Source of the DNA: Eonycteris spelaea
Lineage: Eukaryota > Chordata > Mammalia > Chiroptera > Pteropodidae
NCBI GenBank assembly: GCA_003508835.1
Contig: PUFA01000106.1
Coordinates: 62,001-126,000 of the forward strand
Reading direction: 5' to 3'
DNA length: 64,000 bases
Below are positions 1-11,099 of the stretch, piece by piece. Each line of letters begins with the position of its first letter. Positions within the stretch are counted from its first letter, which is position 1. The notes beneath the pieces are model-generated. The model was given only the letters and a program-made list of their open reading frames with translations, did not search any database and was not told the origin of the DNA. Both the position numbers and the translations under genes were made by a program.

Positions 1-279
1 GAACAATATAATGAAAAACAAATAAATAAACAGTCCCACCTGAAGATTTCTGCTTCATTCATTCCAAAAATATCGAGTTCCTACAATTTCCTTATGGACT
101 GTCTTGGTCACCATAGATATGGTCATAAGCAAACATGTCCTCAGGAAATTAGAATCAAGTGAACAAAAAAATATTAATCACAAACAATGTGATTACCAAC
201 CATGAAGGTTTTAGAACTGCATAGTTACAAAGAAAATGTTTATAGTATAGTGGGAGTATTTAAAAGTGGTACTTGACCC

Positions 280-400
280 AAAAGGGAGGGGGGAAGATGA
301 CTTCACTAAGGAATTGACACTAAAGCTTAGATCTTAAGGATGAGTAGGAATAAATAGGGAAGGGTTAGAACTCAAAGAGATACCCAAAATTGAATAATCC
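280..400 (-). mobile_element. L2 LINE fragment (3' region)
   Basis: The run around 'cttaaggatgagtaggaata' resembles the reverse complement of the L2 3' region, where a lag of 'ctgagtcttgaaggatgagtagg' is typical. The fragment is short and diverged. The flanks (1-279 and 401-614) show nothing I recognise. Confidence 0.4.
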
Positions 401-614
401 TATGACATGATACATGTTAATATACTCAAAAGTAACTCAGTGTGAGCAGAGAAGCAAAATATTTTAATACATCTTATAATAATACCAATCAGAGTTTTGT
501 TACATTTTAAAACAAAGTATTTGTTGTTCTTGTGATCTAAAGAGCATGATTCTTATACGATTAACACGTGTAAAGCACGGATGCAGACGATCACATGAAA
601 GAGGACAGAGGGGA

Positions 615-765
615 CGATGTGTTGACTGAGCGCCAACTATGTGTTACCATTGCTTGACATTTAAATGTATTTTGATTCTTACAACAAGCCTGAGAGACAA
701 GGTTATTTTCCCAAACTTATGTATCAGGATGCAGATTCTAAAAGGTTAAGCAACACTGTCTAGGG
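615..765 (-). mobile_element. MIR SINE fragment
   Basis: The order of 'gagcgccaactatgtgttac', a stretch like 'atttgattcttacaacaagcctgagagacaaggt', then a degenerate 'aaaggttaagcaa' follows the reverse complement of MIR (size-class, core, then the 'gaggttaagtaa' block). The copy is old and diverged. Confidence 0.5.
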
Positions 766-1824
766 GCTCGTGTTTGAGAAATGTGATTCAAGGCTCCATT
801 TATCTAATTCCGAAGCCCATGCTCTTGCAACTAAATCTCTTCTGCTAGGCATTTTCACAGAGATGGTGAATGACTTCACTGATTCCTCCCACACTAGGTT
901 GAGGAGTGCTATTGCAGAAAATGTTATAATTCTTGAACATGCCAACAATTTGTTAGATGTGGGAATATGCATACGAGAAATAAGGGATTTAGTTTTCTTT
1001 AGAAGTGGCCCAGGGAATTAAAAAAACCATTGGTTCAGGAAACACCAAAAAAGAATCAGATTTGCGTTCTATAAATTTTGAACTTTTGTACTACTTTTCC
1101 AAGACAATAGATTAAATAGTTCCCCAGTACGTTAAAAGGAAAACAAAGAGGAAGAAAATATACTCATAAAAGCATGAATATCCTGAAAATGGATGGAATC
1201 ATGGTGATGATTCAAAGTACGTGGGCCCTCAGTGCAGAGCCTGCATGAGAAGGCTGCAGGTTATGGTGGAGCCATACACCTAAATGACTGAAGAATGGGC
1301 TTTCTTACTTCCATTCACGTGGCTCCCCTGACTTCATTCTTCACTCTCCAATCCTCACCTGCCCACATACTCTTAAACGAATCCAAGTAATTAATATTCT
1401 ACCACACACAAAGAACTTTAAGTCAAACCCTTCTCATTCAGGAAACAAGTTGACAATAATAGAAACCAGTTCTTCAAACTTATATATCAACAGACAAAAG
1501 GATCATCAGACATATGCACAGATAAGCACGTATCATATCAACTGACATGAGAAGAAGCAGACATTTCAGAGAAGAGTATCTCTAAAAATATTACCTTCGA
1601 GGGGAGTTAGGAAGACACTATATTTATGAAATAAGAACAGGCTTGTATAGAAAAGGAACAGAGAACAAGGAAAGTCTTGGAAGAGACCAGAGTAACTGAG
1701 TTAGCTATTGAACTCCAGAAAGTGAGAAAAAAAAAAACAAAAATCTTCAAAGCTGTGATGTGGTCTAAAAGTAAGGATTTTAAGATATCAATAGAAACAG
1801 AAAACATAACAGAAAATTTTAGCT
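766..1824. other. Unassigned sequence, no gene seen
   Basis: No repeat family or coding similarity was recognised. Both strands carry short open frames of 70-83 codons without similarity to anything I know. A weak pseudo-exon on the minus strand (1359-1398) has a tag acceptor, a gtgagg donor and one open frame. It is treated as a weak candidate in the findings. Confidence 0.4.
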
Positions 1825-2270
1825 TCAATGTATGTGTAGTGTTATCTCATTGTGGTTCTTACCTGATGATTAATACTGTTGAGCATCTTTTCATGTCATT
1901 TGTATGTCTGCTGTGAAGTGTCTATTCAAGTCTTTTGTCCTTTTTAAAATTAGATTGGCTTTTTATTATTGATTTATAATAGTATAAGTTTTTTTTATAT
2001 ATCCTGGATACAAGGCTTTTGTCCTATACATACATAGTGATATGTATATATGCATGCATATATAAATATATTTATATGCATATATATATATTTCAAGATG
2101 AAGTCTATGATCCATTGAGTTAATTTTTGTGCACTCTATGAGGTTAAAATGGAAAATTTTTTTCCCATATGGATATCCAATTTTCCAAGCACCACTGTTG
2201 AAAAAACTATCCTTTCTCATCCAGTTACCATGATACTGTTAAAAATCAACTGATAACACACATACACACA
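1825..2270 (-). mobile_element. L1M LINE fragment, ORF2 3' part, antisense
   Basis: The plus strand reads as antisense L1 ORF2: 'ttatctcattgtggttctta', then a 'gttgagcatcttttcatgt' block, then 'gtctattcaagtcttttgtcc', and near 2190 a form of 'accactgttgaaaaaactat'. These occur in the right order for the L1 ORF2 end. An AT-rich expansion (about 2037-2092, ATATGCATA-type) interrupts it. No functional frame remains. Confidence 0.75.
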
Positions 2271-2689
2271 CAGATTTCCAGACAGTTTCAGTAATGTCCA
2301 ATACAAATTTAATTTATAAGTAATATAACTACTTATACATGTTCATATAATTATTATAATTTCATATAATTTATATAAATTTCATAGTTAATTTATAATT
2401 ATTAAATGTATTTATATAATTAAATGTCGAATTTAATTGATATACTTAGATCACTTCTATGATATTAAATTTTCCAATCACATTAATAAAAGGATAAGTT
2501 TAATAATACTTTTAACTCTGTATATCCAAAAATTATCATCTCAATGTGTAACCTATATAAAAATATATGCTAATAATTTTTCAGGAAACCACTTTATTTT
2601 ATATTAATATTACCACTCTAGGGTGCTTATACTTGAATTATAGATTTCCAACCATCTATTTTTATTCGCTCAAAATTAATTATTACAGG
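2271..2689. other. Very AT-rich unassigned sequence
   Basis: This stretch of TATA/TTAT-rich DNA includes a short ACACAC run near 2258-2272. I see no gene and no clear repeat identity. It could be further decayed L1. Confidence 0.3.
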
Positions 2690-3055
2690 TGTTCTTCAAA
2701 AGTACTTTGCTTTTCTTTTTGAGACGTTTTTTCACTGGACATAGAATTCTACGTTGACAGTTTGTTTTTAGCATTTTAAAATGTCATTTCATTACCTTCT
2801 GACTTCGGTAGTTTCTTAAAAGACCTGCAATCCTATTTGTATTCATCGCTACCCGAAGTTTCTTTCTTTAGCAGCTTTTAAGATTTTCTTTTTATCGCTC
2901 TGTAGAAATAGCATAGTCTCATTCAAGGTCTCCTCTATGGGGGGTCTAGTAAGCGTTCCCAGTGATACAAGAAATCTCCATTCTGAATCAGAGCTTGTTT
3001 CCTGAACTCTGAAATGGTTCAATTTATTTTTCCCATATTGTTCTTTTTCAGTCTC
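2690..3055 (-). mobile_element. L1M/HAL1-like LINE fragment, antisense
   Basis: The text 'catagaattctacgttgaca' followed by 'cattaccttctgacttcggt' and 'agcagcttttaagattttct' is the antisense of the ancient L1M/HAL1 segment (tagaattctaggttgacag ... cttctggcttcc ... gctgcttttaagatt). A second copy of the same segment lies at 6.4-6.6 kb. The GC-rich block at 3.06-4.38 kb starts where this similarity ends. Confidence 0.6.
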
Positions 3056-3767
3056 TCGGGACTTTAGGTGGATAGGCTGCTATTAAGCAAATACTCAAGG
3101 TAACCCCATGGGAATTTCTGAACCTGGGCAAGCCCAGCAGGCCATCTTCCTGGGGCCAGCGGTTTCCCCCGCTGCACTGATGCAGAGTGGGGAAGGTCCT
3201 TCGGGCCAGCCCCATAAGGCCCTGCGCGGAGAAGACACCCAGGGCCTCTGTGCGCATTAGGTCTCTGTAACCAGCGGACTTGCCACCAACACTGCCCTGG
3301 GGGTCCAGGCTTAGGAGTTCCCTGAGATGTGGCATCGGGGAACAGGAATTTGTTTTGCACAGGGCTGGAAAGTGGCAGCACGATGCGCCCCCAGAAGTCG
3401 CTGCTTGAGGACCTATCCATCCCTTTAAGGCCCGACCTGGCCTGGAGCCTGGCGAGCCTGGAAGCGGAGCCTCCCTGAACGCCGGAGTGCAGCTGGCTCC
3501 CGCGCTCCTGCCCTCAGGCATCGGGCCCCCTTGGCCTCTTGGAAGGGGCTGCCCTCTTCCTCCAGGAAGTCCTCCCGGGGCCAGCAGTTCCCCTCACTCC
3601 CCTACTGACTCGGAGTCAGTTGAGGTGATTACCGTCACCCGCGTCCAGTCCTGCAGACCTCATCCCACCTGTGCTTCTCTGGCAAACGACTCACTGGCGT
3701 CTCCCACCCCACGTGGCTCTCTGGGCGGGCCAGGAACGGCTTCCAGGTTCTCACGAGCTCGGCTCAG

Positions 3768-3783
3768 AGATCTCGCGAGATCT
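3768..3783. promoter_or_regulatory. 16-bp perfect palindrome with TCTCGCGAGA (BANP/ZBTB33-type motif)
   Basis: AGATCTCGCGAGATCT reads the same on both strands. Its core TCTCGCGAGA is the CGCG element of mammalian CpG-island promoters, reported to be bound by BANP when unmethylated and associated with ZBTB33. It sits inside the CpG island, about 160 bases from an NRF1-type motif. Presence is certain; activity is inferred. Confidence 0.6.
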
Positions 3784-3931
3784 GGCTTCAGGCGGCAGTA
3801 GGCTCTCTGATCAGGAGAAGGATGGACCACGCGGTGCCTGGGGTATCCCCGAAAAGTCCCCGCCTGTGACCTGGCCTATTCCTTTACAGTTCAGACGCTG
3901 ACAGATTCCAGGGAGCCTGGATGCCAAGTCG

Positions 3932-3943
3932 GCGCACGCGCAG
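3932..3943. promoter_or_regulatory. NRF1-type motif
   Basis: GCGCACGCGCAG matches the NRF1 consensus core GCGCANGCGC with both half sites intact. It lies within the CpG island and close to a GC box at 3984-3989. Binding is inferred. Confidence 0.5.
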
Positions 3944-4376
3944 TTCAGCAGGTCGGGCCCAGTGCACCTGCGCTCTGGCATCTGGGCGGTCCGGGCCTGT
4001 GTGGCGACCCAGCCCGGCCGGCCATCCTCCCGGGACCAGCTGCACCCCCCACTGAACTTCTGATATGAAGTGAGGAAGGTCGCTGGAGCCATTCCTTTAT
4101 AGTCCTGCGCCAGGAAGACTACAGGCCTCTCCGGGGTTCAGGTGACCAAGGTGTTTTTAATCAGCCGACTTCCGGACACTGCCCTGGATGGCAAGGCTAA
4201 GGAGTTCCTCTGGCTTCTGACCCAGGGGGACAGGCGCCGTGCTTGTGCGGCAAGCTGGACCTTGGCAGCGTGGTATGTGCCGCAGAACTCCCAGCCTGTG
4301 GCCCGGGCTATGCCTCCACTGCCCACACCCGGCTGAGCAGCGTGCTGAACCTTGGCCCAGCCCAGTAGGCCTTGCA

Positions 4377-5284
4377 GTAAGAAAAATGAGCCAAATCCTA
4401 TTATTTGCACTTAGCTGAGAAGTGAGTATTCATTTATAGCTGCTAAATACAAATAACCTGTATTTTAACTTAAAGAATTCCACCAGAAGTCTTTAATTGA
4501 CTTTAATTATTATACATCAGAGGAGAAAAGAATTGGAGACTGTTGTTACTGCTTAATAGTAAGATTTTTGCTCCTATTTGGCCTATTGCTTTGGCACTGC
4601 TGAGATGTTCAATGGAAGGAAATAATTATGATGCTATTCAGAGCAGATGTGCTGGAAATTGCCCCATAACTTCGATAGGGTTTTCATCGACAAAACAGAA
4701 TCAGGCTCCTTTGGGAGCTATGGTTGGATAACCTCTGCCTAATTTCTGTGTGAGTCGATGTATGTGTGTAAATTTACATTTTTCACAGATTGATGGTCTG
4801 TTAGGTAAATGCCTTAGTGTTCATTGAACTTCCATTCATTCTGTCAGTATGGAAAAAATGAAAAGACACTGATTTGGCCAAAGTGACAAAGAGCTGTAAC
4901 TAATTTTAAATAAGTTCTTCAAATTTCCAATAATATTTTCTATGTTTCCCTGAGATAAAGCTAGAATAAGAGCACAGAACAAATGTTAGAGTCCGGACGT
5001 GTAAGTACTTTTGAATAAATCCTCACAAACTTCAGAAAGTATCAAAAGCCAGATTATACAAACACTCTACACCTAAGTGTGAGCACCATGCTCATAGAAG
5101 TAAACCTAATTAGGTAGTTTATATTAATTTAGAAGCATATTTGTTTGTTGCATCAGAACTTATTTTTTTTAAGTAAAAAACATCCTTTATAACATACAAT
5201 CTAAGACATTAAAAGCTACGAGACAACTGGTGTTTGTGTGTGAAACACTCAGAAGCCTATCAAATACTTTTCAAAATAGTACTT
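4377..5284. other. Unassigned AT-rich sequence
   Basis: No gene or repeat was recognised. The open frame at 4543-4731 (62 codons) has no recognisable similarity. Confidence 0.4.
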
Positions 5285-5480
5285 ATAATGGCCATATTAT
5301 AGAGTGCTCATTTGGTACCAGGCGCTGTCTTTAAGAAGTTTATAGCTAAACTCACACAGTCCACAATATAATCCAGTGAGAACTGTTATTATCCTGTTTA
5401 TTTTGTAGATGATAAAAGGAGTTAAGGAACTTCCTCCCATTCACTCAGAAAATAAATATTGGAACAAGGATTTGAACTTT
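5285..5480 (-). mobile_element. MIR SINE
   Basis: The run 'gtaccaggcgctgtctttaa', then 'aactgttattatcctgttta', 'tagatgataaaaggagttaagg' and finally 'aaggatttgaac' follows the full reverse-complement order of MIR, including the remnant of the tRNA-like box B at the end. Diverged but nearly complete. Confidence 0.75.
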
Positions 5481-5591
5481 TAAAATATGTCTCTAGCTTC
5501 TGTGCTCTTACTATTTTCCCTCCACACAGCCATCTTTCCTGTTTGATTTATATTCATATATCTGTATGAAAATCGTAAAGCAATATACCAT

Positions 5592-5683
5592 ATATAATAT
5601 ATATATATAGAGACAATATATATTATTTCATATACTTTTCAGAATCAATACCAAATGTGAATATATATATATATATATTTTTA
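5592..5683. repeat. AT/TATA simple-sequence tracts
   Basis: Two TATATA runs (about 5592-5611 and 5661-5680) are separated by AT-rich sequence. Confidence 0.7.
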
Positions 5684-5999
5684 AAGCAAATGCCTGGGAG
5701 ACATCATCCATGCAGAGATGGCTTCTGATAACCAAGCAGACAAGCTCCGCACCTGGCCGCTAAGGGACATCACCAATAACCTGTAAGTCCTCTATGCAGT
5801 ATCCTGGCATCTTGGTCGTATTTTCTCGTCTTTCTTCCCCACACTTTAGCCTCCGATCAGTGTCATGGTGTGAGGGACATTGCCTCCATGCACACCTGTC
5901 AAAAGTGTTGCCCAATGAAGATTGTGTGTGCTCCTGACAGCTTAAGGTTATATATTTTTCCTTGATCAGTTCTGACATTCCGTGAGCCCCCTACACTTG
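5684..5999. other. Unassigned sequence with a 22-codon frame
   Basis: This is higher in GC than its flanks. An ATG at 5717 opens a 22-codon frame that ends TAA within a donor-like ctgtaagtcc at 5784. I do not recognise the peptide and see no upstream promoter. Probably chance. Confidence 0.3.
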
Positions 6000-7585
6000 G
6001 TATATTTTTCTGTTTGCCCATCTGCTTTTTATTTCTTTATTCCTCTTTCTCTCTACTATTTGGATGAATCAGTTATATTTAATGATTCCATTTTTTCCCT
6101 TCTCCATTAACTTTTTAGCTTTTTTCTTTTTTTTTTTTTTACAGTGGTAATTTCTAGAAACTAACATGCATTTTTAATATACCTTTGATTACACATTTGC
6201 CGTCTGTCAGTGCAGACGCCTTCAGACAGCTCAGCTCCATTTACTGTACTCCTTTTTGTGCTCGTGGTATCATGCATTTTACTTCTGTATTTGGGATTTG
6301 CCTTTCAAGACAATATTGCCCTTTCCAATATTTGTCTTTATTTCTGAAGTTCTGTGTTTCCATATAGTGTCATTTATTTAATATGAGGAATTACCTTATA
6401 TCTGGCAGTGCAGGCCGACTTGTACTTGGTCAGCTTTTACTTCTCTGGTAAAGCTTGACTTCACCAAATTTTTAAGGATATTTTTGCTAGAGAGAGAATT
6501 CTCAGTGAATTAATTGTCTTTTCTTTTTGAGTACTTTAAAGCTATCACATGGCTTCTGCCTTCTGTAGTAACGATAACCATTAGAACTTTTATTTTTTGC
6601 TCCTTTAAAAGAGAAGTTTGATTTTTCATGGCTGTTCGTAACATTTTCTTTATTTTTTGTCAGCCCAACTGATAACTAACTGATATATAAAATATATAAG
6701 TCACCTGTAGATTGCTCTTTTTTCCCCTTACTTTTCTTTAATTTTTGGTTGTTAGTTTTTTTTTTTTCTTCCCTTTTTTTTTTTTTTTTTTTTTTTTTGC
6801 ATGCCTCATATGTTTGGATTGGAGGAAAATTGTAGAAGTTCTAAATGACGTTGTCTTCCTCCAGGTGGGCTAAATTTTCTTCTGGAAAACAGCCAGAGCA
6901 CTAGTGGTCCTATTGAGGCTTGTTTTTAGTCTTTCTTAGGGCTCTTTTTGTAAAGACAAAAAGATGTGGCCTTTCCTATTAGAGCATAGCCCTCTGGCAT
7001 CTCAGATTACAGCCCTGGGCCCTCACCTGGGCCACCCCACCTTGGCAGGGTTGAACTCCTGTCTTTCTACCAGCACCACGTGGCTCTTGTCATCTCTGCT
7101 TTAGCATTCTAACCTCCCAGCTATTTCTACTGAGCTTCTAAAAGAATTTTTGAGCCTTACCCTCTAAGTGCACAGTTAAGAATGGAGATCAGCTGACTTA
7201 GGGGAGAATTGTGTGCTAATTTTCGAACTCCGTCTCGGAGTTTTCCTCTTTCACTGGCGTTGGCCCTTTAAATCCCAGCCAGTATGGCAGCCCTACAGTC
7301 TGGCCACAGTCCTCTCCACACAGTACACTTCCTGCTTATGCTCTACTTCCCTCGTCTGATACTTGGAAAATGCCTTCAGTGAAAAGGCCAGAAAGAATGT
7401 GAATCTCAAATCATATACTTCCCTTCTCTCTCAAGGATTTTAGCCCTTTAAGCTCTGCCTATTTTGGATGCTTTTCAAAGCCTTTTAGTCCGTGTTTCAT
7501 AAAATTTTCCAGCTTTTAAATTGTTTTGTGCTGGAGGATTAGTCCATAACAAGTCATTCTACTATGACTGGAACCGGAAGGTTAT
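6000..7585 (-). mobile_element. L1M/HAL1-type LINE, about 1.6 kb, antisense
   Basis: From 6000 onwards the plus strand follows one antisense L1M/HAL1 element in order: 'tttatttctttattcctctt', 'gtggtaatttctagaaacta', 'gtctgtcagtgcagacgcct', 'agagaattctcagtgaatta', 'tttggattggaggaaaattg', 'aagatgtggcctttcctatt' and, at the far end, 'ccagcttttaaattgttttg' and 'tatgactggaaccggaaggt'. A poly-T run (about 6775-6799) interrupts it. No coding frame survives. The order over 1.5 kb makes a single insertion likely. Confidence 0.7.
6763..6799. repeat. Poly-T tract
   Basis: T-rich run with two interruptions, ending in about 27 consecutive T. It lies inside the L1M/HAL1-like element. Confidence 0.85.
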
Positions 7586-7849
7586 AAATGTTTTTTTTTT
7601 TTTTATAAACTGCATTTTATTTAGAAAATGTAATGCAACCCAGATAAAAAATTTTTTAAAATTTCAGAAATTCAAAAGATATATGATGAAAAGTACATAT
7701 TACCTGACCCTCAGTTAATTGCTTTTAGATTCATCTAGCTTCACATGCATCTGTGATCACAGATATGCATGCCTTTGTATGCATTTATGCATTTGTAAAT
7801 TGCATAAATTACAGCTCTTGACCTGTGCCACTCTAAGAATTAATACTTC
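7586..7849. other. Unassigned AT-rich sequence after a poly-T run
   Basis: It starts with a poly-T (about 7590-7604) at the edge of the preceding LINE. The rest is AT-rich with no identity seen. The 65-codon open frame crossing it lies partly in the LINE. Confidence 0.35.
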
Positions 7850-8345
7850 TTAATTTAAAACATTTCTTGCCAGTCATGTTTCTTCTTTTTAAACTTTGTA
7901 TGTGTTTAATTAATCAGATCTTTTCCTGATTGCTGATTTTGTGTCATCCTGCTTGGAAGGGCCATTCTTATTTCAAGTATACATTTAAAAAAATCTTCAA
8001 TATTTTCACACTAAGATTTTCATTTATGTTTTAATGTTGGAATCAATCTAAAATTTATTTTGGTATAAGGACTGAGAAAGGAGAAATCCAGGACTGAGAA
8101 AGGAGAAATACAACTCTATTTTTCCAAATGTATATTCATTTTTTAATACTGTTTTTTGAATAATTAATTTTTCTCACATAAATTTGAAAATGCTGCATAT
8201 TTAAAGTAAATTTCTGTAAATATTTGATATTATTGGTACTGTTCTGATCTATTGATCTAGCTATGTGTCTGCCAGCATTAACATGTTTTATTAATTTGCT
8301 TTATAATATTTTTAGTATTGGTGCAGCTAATATTTTTTTAAAAAT
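7850..8345 (-). mobile_element. L1M LINE fragment, ORF2, antisense
   Basis: Antisense ORF2 blocks appear in order: 'aatctaaaatttattttggt', 'tctatttttccaaatgtata', 'tactgttctgatctattgat' and 'gctttataatatttttagta'. These correspond to the L1 region before the ORF2 C-terminus. It contains a 22-bp tandem duplication (8069-8112). Confidence 0.65.
8069..8112. repeat. 22-bp tandem duplication
   Basis: Two adjacent copies of ggactgagaaaggagaaat plus three bases, differing at one position (tcca versus taca ends). It looks like a recent local duplication inside the L1M fragment. Confidence 0.85.
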
Positions 8346-9234
8346 TCGCAGCTTGTCTCACATGTTTTTGATAAAAAGTGTAAAAAGTCATAATTTTGTC
8401 AGTTAAATAGTTTAGTTTGAGAAACAGGTATTATGTCAAATGCCTTATGCTTTTGTTTTTGGCTATAATTACAGTTCCTGCTACCATAATTTCTATACAT
8501 TTTGATAAAGTGGATGAATGGTATTTCTAGAGCCTATGGCTTGATGTCACGTGTCATAAACATTTTGTGAGGTGGTGGCATGTTCCTATTCCCCCTGCAT
8601 GTATCCTCGGTGCCCGGCAGAGGCCCTCAGGGAGGAGTCAGCCTTCTCCTAGTCTTGTTATAAAACTAACCCCATTCTATCTAAGTAGGACTTAGATGAC
8701 ATAAATGTGTAAAACACATAGGGTAACCAGTTGTGGGAAACACCAACAAGAATGACATAACGAATATGTGCTTCAACGTTAATCTGTTTAGTGTTCTAGC
8801 TCTCATTCTCTTACAAATTTCTTGCATATTCTAAAGGTTACTTTAAAAAATGTTTATCCATTTTAGTAATCTCCAGTATATGTTTCAGCATTGAGGTGTG
8901 CAGTGAACTTCATGTTCTCACATATTTCCTAACTCCCATTCTATCTACTACATGTATTCATTGCATGGTTGTAAATAGTAATTCTTCATAAATGCCGAAT
9001 ATACAGAAATTCTAAAACTTTGCAAATCACACATCTCTTACATTATTATTCCAACCTATGTTTTATAAAAACAATAAATATTATAAAACTCATTTAATAT
9101 TAACACCAGTTTCTTTTACATCTTTAAATAGATGAAAATTATTATTCTAATGAAAATATCTTATAATAATTTCTGAAATTCCAATAGCATCTTATGTTTT
9201 ACAAACTTTTTTCACATATAGTATTTAATTTGAG
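8346..9234. other. Unassigned sequence
   Basis: No coding frame of note and no recognised repeat. Confidence 0.35.
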
Positions 9235-9345
9235 TTAGATAAAAACTCCTTGAAGGAGATGCTCGTATTCCCATTTTACAGCCAGGAAAAGCAAAATGCA
9301 GAGGTGTTAAATGGTTTTAGACTCAACTTCTATTCACTGAACCCT
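9235..9345 (-). mobile_element. MIR-like fragment
   Basis: 'cccattttacagccaggaaa' followed by 'gcagaggtgttaaatggttt' resembles the reverse complement of the MIR core (cccattttacagatgaggaaactgaggc). Short and diverged. Confidence 0.4.
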
Positions 9346-11099
9346 GAAATGACTTGAAAATAAAATAAGGCACTTTTTCTATAAATATGATCACTATTTG
9401 TTTATTTAAAATTTATTAAGAACTTATGGAAGGTATTCTGAACTTCATCCTGCATTTATTGAAATAGTGAAATTATTAAAATAGTAACATTTTATTTTAC
9501 CTATTACTGATAACAGAATATTTTATTATCACACAAGGTTCATATAACTTTCTTTACCAATTTAAAGTCTATGAAATTTTTTTCATCAAAAGAATAAACC
9601 ATCAATAATTACAAAGACATAGAAAAGTATTACAGTCATACATTGCAATTCATGACTGAAGAGAAAAGATTCTTGCTATAATTGTTTTTTCTCAGTTAAC
9701 AGATTTATATTGGAAACTATTTTAAATACTTGTCTGTGCTTGGAGGATATCGTCCATTTATTTGGTTTATGCCAAACTGAAATAACAGAGCTACTGAAGT
9801 AGCCCTGTAGAACGGACACAGAGCCAAGTCAGTGAGTCACCAAGTTTTGCTGACAATAAGCTAAGAGTTGAGAGCTTTCACAGTTCAGGCCACTGGGGGA
9901 TTCCAAGATCTGGAAATCAAAAAAAAAAAAAAAAAAAAAGTGGGAATACGTTCTTATTTGGGAAATTAGGCTGGAGTCTGGAATACCTAAAGTTAATAAA
10001 GCAAGGTAAAACATAATAGAAAAATAATGATGAGAATGCGAAGAGATTGAGCCTAGATAGTTTTATTTGTGCTGTCAGAGAGAAATGATGGTGTAGCAGC
10101 CCTGGCTTGTGTAGAAGATGCCACCAGGGTGAGCATGCTAGTGTCCATCTTGTGTACATTGCTCTGGGAGAGTATAAATAGCACTGTACCTTCTCTTGCT
10201 GGAAGTGTAATCAGTTGAACTGTCTGACCTTCTAACTGCTTTTTATAAAAAATAGTAATGCATGTGATCTGGTACAGACCCACCTAAGATTGTCTAAGAT
10301 GTCAGCCCATTGCAATGTAAGATCTATTTTGAATGTATTACAGCCTTTAAGAGACTTGTTGCATTATAAATCAGGGTTTAATTGACCACCGCCATATTTT
10401 AATTATTTAAAATATTTTTATTCATAGGATGATGTTCATAAATACTTGATCATTTTTGATTTATGTCAGAAATACACACACATAGTATATGCATGTTAAG
10501 AACCAATTAGGTATGACGGAAGACAAGTGATCTATTCTTATATGTGCATTATTTCTTATCTTCACATACTCTATTTCCTTACAATACCACAAATGAGAAA
10601 ATTAAAATTATAGCATTTGGCATGTATTACACTAAATGAGGATTTTACAAACATTTGAAAACTGGAATATGAATTAGGAAATCCTTTTGTGCTCTTTACT
10701 AATAGGTATTACTAAATATAGCCTTTAGTGCATATACTGAATTGTCATTTCTTCTTTACACAAGGCATCTGGTTTAAACCATTTAAATGTTTTTCTCTTG
10801 TCAGTTGAAGTATAACAATGTGAAAGGAAAAGAGAAACATTCTTCACAGTGAAAAAAAAATTAGACCAACCCACAGATAGTTTCTGCTGATTCTAACGTC
10901 TCTTCTCCACTTCTTTTGGTCAGTGTGATGTTGTGTTTGACAGCAGTCTTCAGTGTGGCACTGCCAGAGAGAGCTAGCCTGGGCACACAGCAGCCAAGTG
11001 TTCCTCCACGTCTTCACATGCTGAGTAAATCTTTACTCACTGGCAGCCTTGCCCACTGGTTGGAGCGCTTGACTGGAAAGGAGGAACAGATACAAATGT
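9346..11099. other. Unassigned sequence with a poly-A run
   Basis: Contains an A-run of about 21 at 9919-9939. The open frames here (60-80 codons) show no known domain and two cross the A-run. No gene or identified repeat. Confidence 0.35.

Larger units (their letters stand above)
3056..4376. promoter_or_regulatory. GC-rich CpG island with promoter-type motifs
   Basis: The base composition switches abruptly from AT-rich L1 to GC-rich DNA and back at about 4.38 kb. A hand count gives roughly 40 CpG dinucleotides in 3421-4140, an observed/expected ratio near 0.6 at about 62% GC, which meets the usual CpG-island rule. It holds a perfect TCTCGCGAGA (3771-3780), an NRF1-type site (3932-3941) and GC-box cores GGGCGG at 3723-3728 and 3984-3989. 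These motifs are typical of housekeeping or germline CpG-island promoters. Short open frames on both strands (for example 3487-3801 plus and 3048-3521 minus) show no known domain. Internal similarity suggests diverged direct repeats. Alternatives are an ancient L1 5' UTR (it abuts a minus-strand L1M fragment) or a GC-rich LTR or satellite remnant. The composition is certain; promoter function is inferred. Confidence 0.55.

Noticed and set aside
5717..5785. 22-codon ATG frame ending at a donor-like ctgtaagt
   Set aside because: The stop codon is formed by the donor itself and no promoter or second exon is visible.
11040..11085. Text resembling a tRNA-derived SINE start (ggttggagcgcttgactgg)
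   Set aside because: No box A/box B pair, tail or target duplication follows.
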